Below, in pieces: positions 1 through 8,376 of a stretch of DNA of 64,000 nt. A program made the translations under genes and the position numbers. This DNA is from Methanobrevibacter woesei (GTDB taxonomy: Archaea; Methanobacteriota; Methanobacteria; Methanobacteriales; Methanobacteriaceae): contig NZ_MZGU01000004.1 of assembly GCF_003111605.1 (NCBI RefSeq), forward strand, positions 124,001 through 188,000, in the 5' to 3' direction. How positions within the stretch are numbered: the first letter of the stretch is position 1; each line of letters begins with the position of its first letter. Under the pieces are notes generated by a model. It had not been told where the DNA came from, did no database searches, and saw only the letters and a list, made by a program, of their open reading frames with translations.

Positions 1-1
1 A

Positions 2-130
2 TTAGCAGTGTCTTCTACCAGTTTATATGAGATGAAAATGATTATTAAAAAGAAGATTAAAAAGAAAATTGATATTATTGGGAGGGATATCGATTGGTTA
101 ATTAGAAGTAAATTAATTTGTGTTTTATAA
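2..130 (+). CDS. possible 3' end of a gene cut by the window edge
   Basis: One plus-strand frame is open from the window edge to a TAA at 128-130, giving 42 codons. The peptide is Lys/Ile-rich (a KKKIKKKIDIIGRD stretch) and resembles no family I know. The other two plus frames stop within 30 bases. In DNA this AT-rich a 42-codon open frame can arise by chance, so this is only a possible C-terminal fragment. Confidence 0.25.
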   Translation, partial: LAVSSTSLYEMKMIIKKKIKKKIDIIGRDIDWLIRSKLICVL

Positions 131-384
131 GCAAATGTTTTTATACTTATTATTAATAATAATGGACTATATGCAATAATAAACAAAATTGTTTTATTTA
201 AAAATTGTTTATACTGTCTAGAATTTATGTTCATATAATTATACTTTAACTTTATTTTATAATAAATATGTGGAAATATTATGCAATATAAAAAAAAATA
301 ATAATTTGAGTTTTTGTATCATTACTGTATAAATATCATTAAGTATATTGAATGATAAAAGAATGTTTTTTAAAATCAAATATA
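131..384. other. AT-rich intergenic stretch, nothing recognised
   Basis: Very AT-rich DNA with homopolymeric A and T runs lies between the possible partial ORF and the 3' end of the HNH nuclease gene. There is no tRNA-like cloverleaf, long repeat or convincing open frame. A TATA-like run near 135-160 could be a promoter, but no gene follows it on the plus strand. Confidence 0.5.
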
Positions 385-1374
385 TTATTCTTTGAAAATA
401 TGTTTTCTATGATATGTAAGATAATATTCTCTTTTTTTATCTATTTGTAGATTTTTTAATAGCATACCATCATATATTTTAAGTCTTTGTTGGTTCATTG
501 GGGAAATCCAAGGTGAAACTTTAAGTTTTTTATCAGAACAAAATGTAATATATCCTTGATCAAATAATTTATCATATGTAGGAGTTAGAGCAAATCCATT
601 TTTAGGGTCTATTTTTTCTTTATCTGTAGAATTAACCCATGGTTTAATGTGGGATGCAATTAATAAACGTTCATCATTAACAAGTGTAAAAGGACAATAT
701 TGGCAATCTTCTAAAACTTTACGTCTATATTCTCCTTGTCCTTGTCTAGATTCAATTAAACTGTTTTTTTCTTTATCCGTTTTGTTACTGTGTTCTATTT
801 CTTCCATTTCTTTTTTTTCTAAAGGAGAATCATATTTGACTATGTCGTGTTTATATTCTATAAATATTTTACAATAATATACGATTTTATTAGAAGAATT
901 TTTTAGTTTTAAAATAGATAAATAAGAGATGTTTGGAAGTCCTATTTCTCTCATTAATGTATAATATTTGGAATTAGATTGTAAATATACTCTAGGTGGT
1001 TTAACATCTTTACGAATCATTTCAAAATTTAACTTCTCTTCATTTATTGAACATAACTTCCTGTATAAATCAGTATAACGTTTTGGCATATCACCTTTTT
1101 TAACATAATCTTGCTGAGGGTTAGTAAATTCATATTTTGCATCGAGCATATATCTAATAAAATCTTTTTTTAAAAAGAAAAAGGGGCGATTAAGATTATC
1201 AAAAAAAGTAGTATATCTGTCATTATAATTTCCAACATATAATTTAGCTTCTCCGTGTCCTGTACCAATTTTATTTTTTACAAATGAATCTGCTAAAGTT
1301 ATATTGTTTAATGCATCAATAACAGTATAACTACTTCCATTTATTGTAATTTTTTGTTTAACTTGTTTATTCAT
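385..1374 (-). CDS. HNH restriction endonuclease
   Basis: Likely the nuclease of a type II-like restriction-modification pair. The C-terminal third (about residues 225-285) carries a CxxC followed by an ASHIKPW element and then LTPTYDKLFDQGYI, the layout of HNH_2-type restriction nucleases, with His as the likely catalytic base. The N-terminal two thirds are unrecognised and probably hold target recognition. I chose ATG 1374 because GGTGA sits five bases upstream; an in-frame ATG at 1386 is possible. The gene start overlaps the 3' end of the methyltransferase gene, so the two are probably translationally coupled. AT-richness and family suggest acquired DNA (inference). Recognition site unknown. 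Confidence 0.8.
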   Translation of the reverse strand: MNKQVKQKITINGSSYTVIDALNNITLADSFVKNKIGTGHGEAKLYVGNYNDRYTTFFDNLNRPFFFLKKDFIRYMLDAKYEFTNPQQDYVKKGDMPKRYTDLYRKLCSINEEKLNFEMIRKDVKPPRVYLQSNSKYYTLMREIGLPNISYLSILKLKNSSNKIVYYCKIFIEYKHDIVKYDSPLEKKEMEEIEHSNKTDKEKNSLIESRQGQGEYRRKVLEDCQYCPFTLVNDERLLIASHIKPWVNSTDKEKIDPKNGFALTPTYDKLFDQGYITFCSDKKLKVSPWISPMNQQRLKIYDGMLLKNLQIDKKREYYLTYHRKHIFKE

Positions 1375-3187
1375 ATTTTTCACCATTAGATTTGATTAAT
1401 GAAGGGTAACATTTAATAATTTCGTTAATTATTTGAATTAAAACATCTACAACAATAGAATTTCCTGCTTGTTGATACATTGCGGTGTCTGATACTACTA
1501 TTTTCCAATCATCAGAGAACCCCATCAATCTTAAACATTCTCTTGGTGTTAATTTTCTTAAACGACCTTCAGTAGTAACATAATTATCTACCCCCGCACG
1601 ATGCATTTTATGCATTGTAGTTAATAAAGGTCTTGCAACATCTAAATCTGTTTTAGGTTTGCTGTAAAAATTTTTGGTACCTGATGATAAGACATATTTT
1701 TTCACTTTTTCAGATAAAAAGTACTTTTCTAAATCAGGAATATTATTTTTTTTAGCATCTTTCTCTGACTGAAATATAAAATCGCCATGCCAATTAAATT
1801 CCTGATTTTTTTTCTGACAAAGGGCAATATTGCCATCAATTTGAGTGTATTTTTTATTAAGATTTTTTTCTTTGGTTACAAATTCAACTCCTTTTTTAGG
1901 TAAAAAATATCCTCCAGGAGCATTGTCTATTAAAAAATCTTGCATCTTTTTTTTCAGTTCCATCTTTTTAGGAAATTTAAATTTTTGCTTTAACTTTAAA
2001 TCTGATCGGAATCCCACAACAAACAGTCTTTCTCTATTCTGAGGAATACCGTAATCTTTAGCATTTAATATGGAGGGTTTACCTTCATTAGTATAATAAA
2101 CATCATAATTTAGTTGTTCAAAAACTTCTTTCATTTTTTCCCATGTTCTTCCACAGTCATTACTTAAAACAGCACGCACATTTTCATAAATAAATACTTT
2201 TGGACAAATTTCGTTTATTAAACGAGCATAATCATAAAATAACGTTCCTCTAGTGTCTGATAAACCTCTTTGTTTTCCAACTAATGAAAAAGATTGGCAG
2301 GGGCTGCCTCCCACAAATAAATCGACTTGATTTTTATAGTGGTTACCATCTAAAAAAGTTACATCCCAATGAAAATGTTCTTCAGGACAATTATAATTTG
2401 ACATATAACTTATTTTTACTTTATTTCTTTTTTCATTTCCTTTATAAAGAGTATCAACATATTTTTTCTTTTTAGAAAACGAGTCAAGAGATTCCATTTT
2501 TTTTAAATGATGTAATGTATTTATTTTACCATATAATTGCCCTACTCTTTGACTCAAATCTTTAACTTCTCTAATTAATTTTTTTCCATTGTTAACTTCC
2601 ATAAAATTGTACAATAATTTTAGTGGTTTGTTTATTAAGGACCAGTCTATGTTATACGCTGATAAGAAGTTTATATCATCTTTACCAAGGTTTTTCATTG
2701 AATTATCTTTTTTAAAATCATTTGTAATCTTTAGTATAATTTTAAACAAAAGTAACTTTTTATTTATATTAGAACAATTTGAATTTAAATCATTGAGAAA
2801 ATCAGTGTAAACTTTTATTCTCCTTTTGTTTAAGTGGGGTGTTTTAATAATTATTTTTAGAATATCTTTTACTTTTTTTTCCTCATTTGTTATATTTATT
2901 GATTTTAACATATTTTGTATATATTCAAAACGTGTTGTAACATCATTGAACATATTCGCTAATTGTAGTTCGTAATCATCATCTTCAGAGTATTTCATAT
3001 TGTTAATGAGGGCATTTAAAGAAGATATTTCAGTGCCTATTTGATCCATATCAACATCAATTTTTTTAGAGAATATATCAATATCTCCATTATCACATGC
3101 AAAAACAATTTCATTATCAAGGCCCATACGGTTTAATGCATGTTCAACGGCACCTATTCCACTGAATACAGTAGCTAACCTTATCAT
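1367..3187 (-). CDS. DNA (cytosine-5)-methyltransferase with large insertion
   Basis: C5-cytosine methyltransferase that would protect host DNA from the adjacent HNH nuclease. Motif I is FSGIG (residues 8-12); motif IV is GGSPCQSFS with catalytic Cys297; motif VI is ENV; motif VIII is QNRERLFVVG; the motif X region is QAGNS near the C terminus. At 606 residues it is far longer than a typical 350-450 residue family member. The excess is one Lys/Asn/Leu-rich, probably helical block at about residues 45-265, between the cofactor motifs and the PCQ loop. The target-recognition region (about 420-550) is normal in position. The stop codon overlaps the start of the nuclease gene. Confidence 0.9.
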   Translation of the reverse strand: MIRLATVFSGIGAVEHALNRMGLDNEIVFACDNGDIDIFSKKIDVDMDQIGTEISSLNALINNMKYSEDDDYELQLANMFNDVTTRFEYIQNMLKSINITNEEKKVKDILKIIIKTPHLNKRRIKVYTDFLNDLNSNCSNINKKLLLFKIILKITNDFKKDNSMKNLGKDDINFLSAYNIDWSLINKPLKLLYNFMEVNNGKKLIREVKDLSQRVGQLYGKINTLHHLKKMESLDSFSKKKKYVDTLYKGNEKRNKVKISYMSNYNCPEEHFHWDVTFLDGNHYKNQVDLFVGGSPCQSFSLVGKQRGLSDTRGTLFYDYARLINEICPKVFIYENVRAVLSNDCGRTWEKMKEVFEQLNYDVYYTNEGKPSILNAKDYGIPQNRERLFVVGFRSDLKLKQKFKFPKKMELKKKMQDFLIDNAPGGYFLPKKGVEFVTKEKNLNKKYTQIDGNIALCQKKNQEFNWHGDFIFQSEKDAKKNNIPDLEKYFLSEKVKKYVLSSGTKNFYSKPKTDLDVARPLLTTMHKMHRAGVDNYVTTEGRLRKLTPRECLRLMGFSDDWKIVVSDTAMYQQAGNSIVVDVLIQIINEIIKCYPSLIKSNGEKYE

Positions 3188-3401
3188 TTAAATCTATTTT
3201 CCTTGCAGTTATTTTAAATAATATATCTAATGGACTTCATAATATATTAAAATTTTCTTTAACTACCTGTGGAGTCCATACAAAACATATATCTTATTGT
3301 TAATATATTTTTATTATTATATAATAAAAAAGTGGATGTTTTTTTCTACAAATATTTTTGGCATGATAAACAATATTAAAAAATAAAAAAAAGAAGGAAA
3401 A
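3188..3401. other. AT-rich gap between the R-M pair and the housekeeping region
   Basis: This 214-base gap should contain the promoter of the minus-strand R-M operon. An A/T-only inverted repeat lies around 3312-3332. There is no tRNA gene and no direct repeat that would mark an integration boundary. Confidence 0.4.
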
Positions 3402-4475
3402 TTAAGCAGGACTTTCTTTAAGTTTAATATATTCATCCATTGATTCTCTAGTAGTTCCAACAACTAATCTATAATGAGAATCTTTACCATTTTTAATAAC
3501 TTTTTCAACTTTTCCTTTAGCCACTACTTCTTCTCCATCAACAACTTCTCCAGCATAAGTGTGTGTAAATGAAACAACTTCTTTCATAGGCACATCTACA
3601 CCATCTATGACTTTTAAATCTTCAATAGTGTACAATGATGGATTATCAAAAGCACCTAATGCACTTGTAATCTTACATTCAATTTGACTTATTCCTTGAG
3701 GTTCATAAACAGTGTCTCCCCAAGTTCCACTAATTTCATCATAATCGCGGGTACATAAGATGTCAAAAAGAGTTCCATTTATGGTTCCACGGTTTCCTTT
3801 TCTATTTTCATACCAACGGAATTCATCAAAAGTTAAACTTGAATCTTTCATTCTTTTATCGTAAACTCTTTGCCAAAATTCGTCTTCAATTCCATTTAGT
3901 TGAATCTCTTTATCAACTTCTTCAATGTAAACTGGTTTATTTTTATTATCTCTAAAAGCTTTCATAGCTTTCCTGTGATTTTCAAGACCGAAAATTACAA
4001 AGTCAATATCGGAAACATCTTCTTTATGAAGGCCTGGAAGTATAGAACCTGAGATACCGAGATTTTCATAAGGAACTCCAGCAACATAATGGAAGAAATC
4101 TGAAACATCCATTAATTTTGCCATTATTTCAGGGTTTTTAAGTTCTTTTCCTGCTTTAAAGTCTGCTCTTAACTGTGCTAATCTTTCATCAGGTTTGATT
4201 ATTTCTTTGACTTTTTCATGTGGAACTCCCATCATTTCTACATTTGTCACATCACAGAAGTATAAATAGTCAGGATAATTTTCTCTTAAAAAGGTATATG
4301 CTTCATCTGAACTAACTTTTCTATATTTTTTACCATTACGTTCTCTATCTCCTTCTGGATCAGGAATATATCTTAAAAAGGAAATGTAACGATTATCTGG
4401 ATGCACATAATTTGTTGAAGCGAATAATAAATCATCTGTTGTATAAATAAAGTCTCTTGTTCTTACTTTTTCCAT
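3402..4475 (-). CDS. nucleotidyltransferase-fold protein of unknown substrate
   Basis: A 357-residue protein with a polymerase-beta-type nucleotidyltransferase signature: Gly143-Ser144 followed by SDID (Asp156, Asp158), i.e. the GS-x(n)-DxD metal and nucleotide site. A further acidic residue cannot be placed with confidence. The N-terminal 100 residues are unassigned and have no signal peptide or membrane segment. Proteins of this layout are known from methanogens and related archaea; the substrate is not established to my knowledge. Monocistronic on the minus strand, divergent from the DUF366 operon across a 118-base shared promoter region. Confidence 0.65.
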   Translation of the reverse strand: MEKVRTRDFIYTTDDLLFASTNYVHPDNRYISFLRYIPDPEGDRERNGKKYRKVSSDEAYTFLRENYPDYLYFCDVTNVEMMGVPHEKVKEIIKPDERLAQLRADFKAGKELKNPEIMAKLMDVSDFFHYVAGVPYENLGISGSILPGLHKEDVSDIDFVIFGLENHRKAMKAFRDNKNKPVYIEEVDKEIQLNGIEDEFWQRVYDKRMKDSSLTFDEFRWYENRKGNRGTINGTLFDILCTRDYDEISGTWGDTVYEPQGISQIECKITSALGAFDNPSLYTIEDLKVIDGVDVPMKEVVSFTHTYAGEVVDGEEVVAKGKVEKVIKNGKDSHYRLVVGTTRESMDEYIKLKESPA

Positions 4476-4593
4476 ATAATAACTTCCTATAATAAAATTT
4501 TACATAAATATTTATTAATAATTATTAAAATTACTTTTTATTTGGTGATATTTTTATATAAATAAGGATAATATATTTTAATAGGAGATTTTA

Positions 4594-5187
4594 ATGAGTA
4601 TTGAACATAAACATATTGATGAAGTTTTTGAGTATGATGGAAGTCAAATTAATCCTTCTTGGGCTTTTAACCAATTTGGAATTTATGGTTCATCCATAAT
4701 AACTTGGATTGGGCCTGTTAACATTACTCCGGATAATCTAAAAGATTTTGCAGATGTTGGCCTTGAAATTAAATCCAATTATATGGTAAATTTTATTTGT
4801 GAATTCTTTGATTGTCAACCTGCTAATATGAGAATAGCATATCTTCGTCAAAGATTACTTGTTATGATTTTTAGAGAAATTTTATTTGAAAAAGGGGTTT
4901 CATCTAAAAGAGAAGGGGATGACATTTTTGTAAATGGTAGGAAACTCAGTATTTCAATAGCTAGTGCTTCTTTAAGTTCTATGAAGATTCATTTTGCTTT
5001 TAATCTTGAAGATAAGGGAACTCCTGATGATGTGGAAACAATTGGAATATTAGATATTGTTGATGAAGATAATAATCAAGTATTTAATAAAGAAAATTTA
5101 GTTGATTTAATTAATGAAATTGCTAATCGTTTTATTTTAGAAATTGAAACAATAGAAAAAGATATTAGTAAGACTAACTTGTTATAG
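4594..5187 (+). CDS. DUF366 family protein
   Basis: A 197-residue soluble archaeal protein matching what I know of DUF366 (N-terminal region with WAFNxFGIxGSSI, then a central arginine-rich helix). There is no catalytic signature I can name. It is the first gene of a tight three-gene unit: the queD-like ATG follows its stop by 9 bases and queE follows 2 bases after that. A TATA-like run near 4552-4560 and AGGAGA before the ATG support this start. The operon points to a role with 7-deazaguanine or pterin-like compounds, but this is guilt by association. Confidence 0.7.
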   Translation: MSIEHKHIDEVFEYDGSQINPSWAFNQFGIYGSSIITWIGPVNITPDNLKDFADVGLEIKSNYMVNFICEFFDCQPANMRIAYLRQRLLVMIFREILFEKGVSSKREGDDIFVNGRKLSISIASASLSSMKIHFAFNLEDKGTPDDVETIGILDIVDEDNNQVFNKENLVDLINEIANRFILEIETIEKDISKTNLL

Positions 5188-5196
5188 GTGTTTTTA

Positions 5197-5718
5197 ATGA
5201 AAATTTTAATTAATGGTATTCAATCTAATTTAAGATTCTCTTCTGCACATATTATTCCTGGACACAGTTCTTGTGGTTTCATTCATGGTCATTCTTATTT
5301 TGTAGATGTTGAAATTGAAGGTGAACGTGCAGGTGAGTTTGAATTTGTAGTCGATTTTAAGGATGTAAAAGGATACACTAAAGAACTTTGTAACACTTTA
5401 GATCACAGATTATTAATTCCAATATTCAATGACTTAATTGAATTTAAGGAGTTTAATCCAAGTGAAGATTCTATTGATGAATTAGTAAACTCTAAAGTGG
5501 CAAGATTTAAAATAGCTGGTAAAGGATATAGTGTACCTTCTGAAGATTGTGTATTTTTAGAATTGCCTTATACTTCTGCAGAAGAGTTATCCAAATACTT
5601 TGCAGAAAAATTAGCTTCTAAATTAGCTGAAAAATATGATAATTTAACCTCAGTATCTGTTTGTGTTAATGAGGGAATAGGTCAAGGTGCAGTTTATACT
5701 AAAAGTTTAGTGGAATAA
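5197..5718 (+). CDS. queD: 6-carboxytetrahydropterin synthase QueD (PTPS family)
   Basis: Converts 7,8-dihydroneopterin triphosphate to 6-carboxytetrahydropterin, the second step to preQ0 and archaeosine. The family signature is intact: zinc ligands in FSSAH and HGH, and the catalytic Cys in CGFIHGH (C-x3-HGH), plus a C-terminal Glu-containing strand ([11 protein letters not shown]). At 173 residues it is longer than bacterial QueD (about 120) owing to an insert at about residues 80-125. ATG 5197 is preferred over GTG 5188 because ATAGGTG lies just before it. Followed immediately by queE, which uses the product; this favours QueD over other PTPS paralogues. Confidence 0.85.
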   Translation: MKILINGIQSNLRFSSAHIIPGHSSCGFIHGHSYFVDVEIEGERAGEFEFVVDFKDVKGYTKELCNTLDHRLLIPIFNDLIEFKEFNPSEDSIDELVNSKVARFKIAGKGYSVPSEDCVFLELPYTSAEELSKYFAEKLASKLAEKYDNLTSVSVCVNEGIGQGAVYTKSLVE

Positions 5719-5720
5719 TC

Positions 5721-6419
5721 ATGAAAGCTCCAATTATTGAAATTTTTTCTAGTTTCCAGGGTGAAGGTCTTTTTATTGGCCAAAGGCAAATTTTTGTAAG
5801 ATTTGCGGGATGCAATCTTAATTGCTCTTATTGTGATACTGGAGACAGTAAATCTGAAAAATCTGGAAAATTGATGACTGTTGACGAAGTTGTAGATTCT
5901 ATTAATGAGATTATCACTCCAGATTGTCATGTTGTTTCTTTTACAGGTGGGGAACCTTCTTTATATCCTGATTTTATTAATGAAGTCTCTAAACAGATTG
6001 ATTTAGATATTTTGCTCGAAACTAATGGGACTTTACCAAATAACATCTCTATGATTGAAAAGTTGGACATTGTTTCCCTAGATATTAAACTTCCTGAACA
6101 TTTTGATGGTGATTATGATGAAAGTATTTTAATCAACGAAATCAAATCACTAAATTTATTAATGGCTAATGATATAACTGTTTATTGTAAACTTGTTGCA
6201 TTGCCTTCAACAAAAATAAATACATTTAGAGAGGTAATTGAAAAACTATCTAAAAATATCTCAAATAAAAACAGGCTTCAAATAATTATTCAGCCTTCCA
6301 GTCCTTTAAAAGATTGGGTAAATTCTAATTCTCATTTATTTGAGTTTTCTGAAATTGTTGGGCAATATTTTGAAGTTTCCACCATTCCTCAAATGCATAA
6401 AATTCTAAATATTGAATAA
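5721..6419 (+). CDS. queE: 7-carboxy-7-deazaguanine synthase QueE
   Basis: Radical-SAM enzyme turning 6-carboxytetrahydropterin into 7-carboxy-7-deazaguanine. The N terminus has the family's FSSFQGEG stretch, followed by the cluster motif CNLNCSYC (C-x3-C-x2-C, the canonical radical-SAM spacing) and the SAM-contacting TGGEPSLYP near residue 75. At 232 residues the length is normal. It starts 2 bases after queD, so both steps are coupled. QueC and the tRNA transglycosylase are not in the window. Confidence 0.9.
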   Translation: MKAPIIEIFSSFQGEGLFIGQRQIFVRFAGCNLNCSYCDTGDSKSEKSGKLMTVDEVVDSINEIITPDCHVVSFTGGEPSLYPDFINEVSKQIDLDILLETNGTLPNNISMIEKLDIVSLDIKLPEHFDGDYDESILINEIKSLNLLMANDITVYCKLVALPSTKINTFREVIEKLSKNISNKNRLQIIIQPSSPLKDWVNSNSHLFEFSEIVGQYFEVSTIPQMHKILNIE

Positions 6420-6505
6420 ATATGTGTTTTATGTTATGAGGGGCTGTTTTTGTTTAATGTTTTTATTTTTGCGCAATGTAAATAAATAGCTTGTAAGGTG
6501 TCAAA

Positions 6506-7447
6506 ATGAAAGATAAATCAGCTATTAACTATAAAAAATCTAGAAACAGAGGTTCAGTCGAACAAGAGACTAAAGTTCCTGATAGGGATGGAAGTATCAT
6601 GGCAATAGCTACTAAAGATGTAATATCTATACCTCCATCAAAAAGTATTAAGGAAACCGCTGAAGTAATGATGAAACATGAGTTCAGGAGGTTACCTGTT
6701 ACTGATCCAGGTTCTGGTAAATTATTAGGTTTCGTAACCGTAATGGATATTTTAGATTTCCTTGGTGGGGGAAATAAGTTTAATATCATTGTAAATAAGT
6801 ACGAAGATAATTTTTTAGCAGCTATTAATGAACCTATTAGACAAATCATGTCAAGAGATCTTATTGTTTTATCCAATAAAGATTCTATAGAAAAAACAAT
6901 TGATGTGATGTTGGAAAATCAAATTGGTGCAGTACCAATTGTGGATTCTGATGAACAGTTAGTTGGAATCGTTACTGAAAGAGATATTGCATTATCTTTA
7001 GCAGGTGTTTTAACTGAGGAAAGAGTACAAGATTATATGAGTACTAAAGTTTTCACAACTACTCCAGGTACTCCTGTAGAAAGTGCATCTAAGATAATGG
7101 TTAGAAACAGATTAAGAAGAATCCCTATCATTGGTGGAGAAGCAGACATTTCCAAAGCTGCTAAAAAGTTGTTAGGAATTATTACCTCCACTGATATTAT
7201 CAGATTCTTAAATGCTAAAGATTTATTTGAAAATTTAAATTCAAACTTAGCATCTGATGTATTAAACACCAAACTTTCTGATATTATGGTTGAAAAGTTA
7301 ATTACTGTTCCACCTACTGAAAGATTAGGTGATTTATGTCAAATTTTCCTTGACAACAATATTGGTGGTGTACCAGTAGTCAAAAATGATGAAGTTGTTG
7401 GTATCATCACTGAAAGAGATATTTTAAGGGCAATTAAAAGGTTCTAA
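6506..7447 (+). CDS. four-CBS-domain protein
   Basis: 313 residues made almost wholly of two CBS pairs. Domain starts are at about residues 38, 112, 178 and 255, each with the repeated pattern of an MS-type opening, a P-V/I-V segment and a closing G-(I/F)-(V/I)-T-x-x-D-I/L. There is no other catalytic domain, so it probably senses adenine nucleotides or SAM and acts on a partner. The first 30 residues are charged and disordered-looking. AAGGTG lies before the ATG. A second CBS-only gene follows after 48 bases. Confidence 0.85.
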   Translation: MKDKSAINYKKSRNRGSVEQETKVPDRDGSIMAIATKDVISIPPSKSIKETAEVMMKHEFRRLPVTDPGSGKLLGFVTVMDILDFLGGGNKFNIIVNKYEDNFLAAINEPIRQIMSRDLIVLSNKDSIEKTIDVMLENQIGAVPIVDSDEQLVGIVTERDIALSLAGVLTEERVQDYMSTKVFTTTPGTPVESASKIMVRNRLRRIPIIGGEADISKAAKKLLGIITSTDIIRFLNAKDLFENLNSNLASDVLNTKLSDIMVEKLITVPPTERLGDLCQIFLDNNIGGVPVVKNDEVVGIITERDILRAIKRF

Positions 7448-7495
7448 ACATTTAGAAAGATAACCTATATTTCATAATTAAAAGGAGGGGTTATT

Positions 7496-8311
7496 ATGAA
7501 AGTAAAAAATTTAATGACTGAAGAATTAATTACCATTGATAAAGATCAAAATCTTTCTGATGGTTTAAAATTGTTCCGTAAACACAATATTTCCCGTTTA
7601 CCTGTTACAAATGTTAATCAGGAAAATCAAAAACAATTAGTGGGTATTGTTTCAGAAAGGGATATTGCTGCAAAATTAGGTTCTTCAAAATATGAAAATA
7701 TGCCTCCATCAAGGTTCCATATTTCATCAGTAATGGTTAAAGATGTTATTTCAGTGCCTGAATCAATGGAATTAGTTGATGTAGCTAAATTGATGTTAGA
7801 CAATGGAATTGGTTCAGTGCCTGTCGAATCTGATGATGTTATGGTTGGAATTGTATCTAAAGCAGACTTCTTAACTCTTGCTGTAGGTAAAGCATTTGAA
7901 AAAATCGCTGTTGAAGATGTAATGTCTAGTGATATTACTTCTGCATTGCCTTCTGATAGGATTGTTCATGCAAGAAGGTTGATGATTGATGCAAAAGTTG
8001 GAAGAGTGCCTGTTATAGATAATGATGAATTAGTGGGTATGGTCACTTCTAAAGATTTAATGAGAACCTTTATTGACTTTAGAAAAAATGTGCCTGATAA
8101 ATATCAAAAATCCCAAATTAAAGAAGTTCTTGTTGAAGATGTAATGTCTGATAATCCAAGATATGTTAATAAAGATATGTCAATAGCTGAAGTTGCTAAT
8201 ATAATGATAGAAACAGGATTTAATGGACTTCCAGTTGTTGATAATGGGGTTGTTGTTGGTATTATAACACAAACTGATATTTTGAGATTAATCTCAGAAT
8301 TAGAATCTTAA
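7496..8311 (+). CDS. four-CBS-domain protein
   Basis: 271 residues with four CBS motifs (starting near residues 5, 83, 142 and 213) and no further domain. It is preceded by a strong AAAAGGAGG ribosome-binding site and probably co-transcribed with the preceding CBS protein, of which it looks like a diverged tandem duplicate. Likely ligand-sensing regulator. The partner enzyme cannot be deduced, since the downstream pheA is separated by a terminator-like hairpin. Confidence 0.85.
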   Translation: MKVKNLMTEELITIDKDQNLSDGLKLFRKHNISRLPVTNVNQENQKQLVGIVSERDIAAKLGSSKYENMPPSRFHISSVMVKDVISVPESMELVDVAKLMLDNGIGSVPVESDDVMVGIVSKADFLTLAVGKAFEKIAVEDVMSSDITSALPSDRIVHARRLMIDAKVGRVPVIDNDELVGMVTSKDLMRTFIDFRKNVPDKYQKSQIKEVLVEDVMSDNPRYVNKDMSIAEVANIMIETGFNGLPVVDNGVVVGIITQTDILRLISELES

Positions 8312-8315
8312 TTTA

Positions 8316-8359
8316 AAGTATAGCCTTAGCTATACTTCTTTTTTTATTTTTTTTTTAGT
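8316..8359 (+). terminator. hairpin plus T-tract between CBS gene and pheA
   Basis: A perfect 9-bp stem (AAGTATAGC at 8316-8324 with GCTATACTT at 8329-8337, loop CTTA) is followed by an almost unbroken T-tract to 8359. This looks like a terminator for the CBS operon. It lies about 20 bases ahead of the pheA start region and leaves no room for a TATA promoter, so pheA may depend on read-through. Confidence 0.75.
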
Positions 8360-8376
8360 TTTAGGGGGAAATTATT

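Noticed and set aside
647-877. 76-codon plus-strand frame inside the HNH gene
   Set aside because: Antisense to a clear HNH coding region, no family features and no promoter.
3312-3332. Long A/T-only palindrome as a terminator
   Set aside because: Composed only of A and T in very AT-rich DNA; expected by chance and not followed by a clear T-tract.
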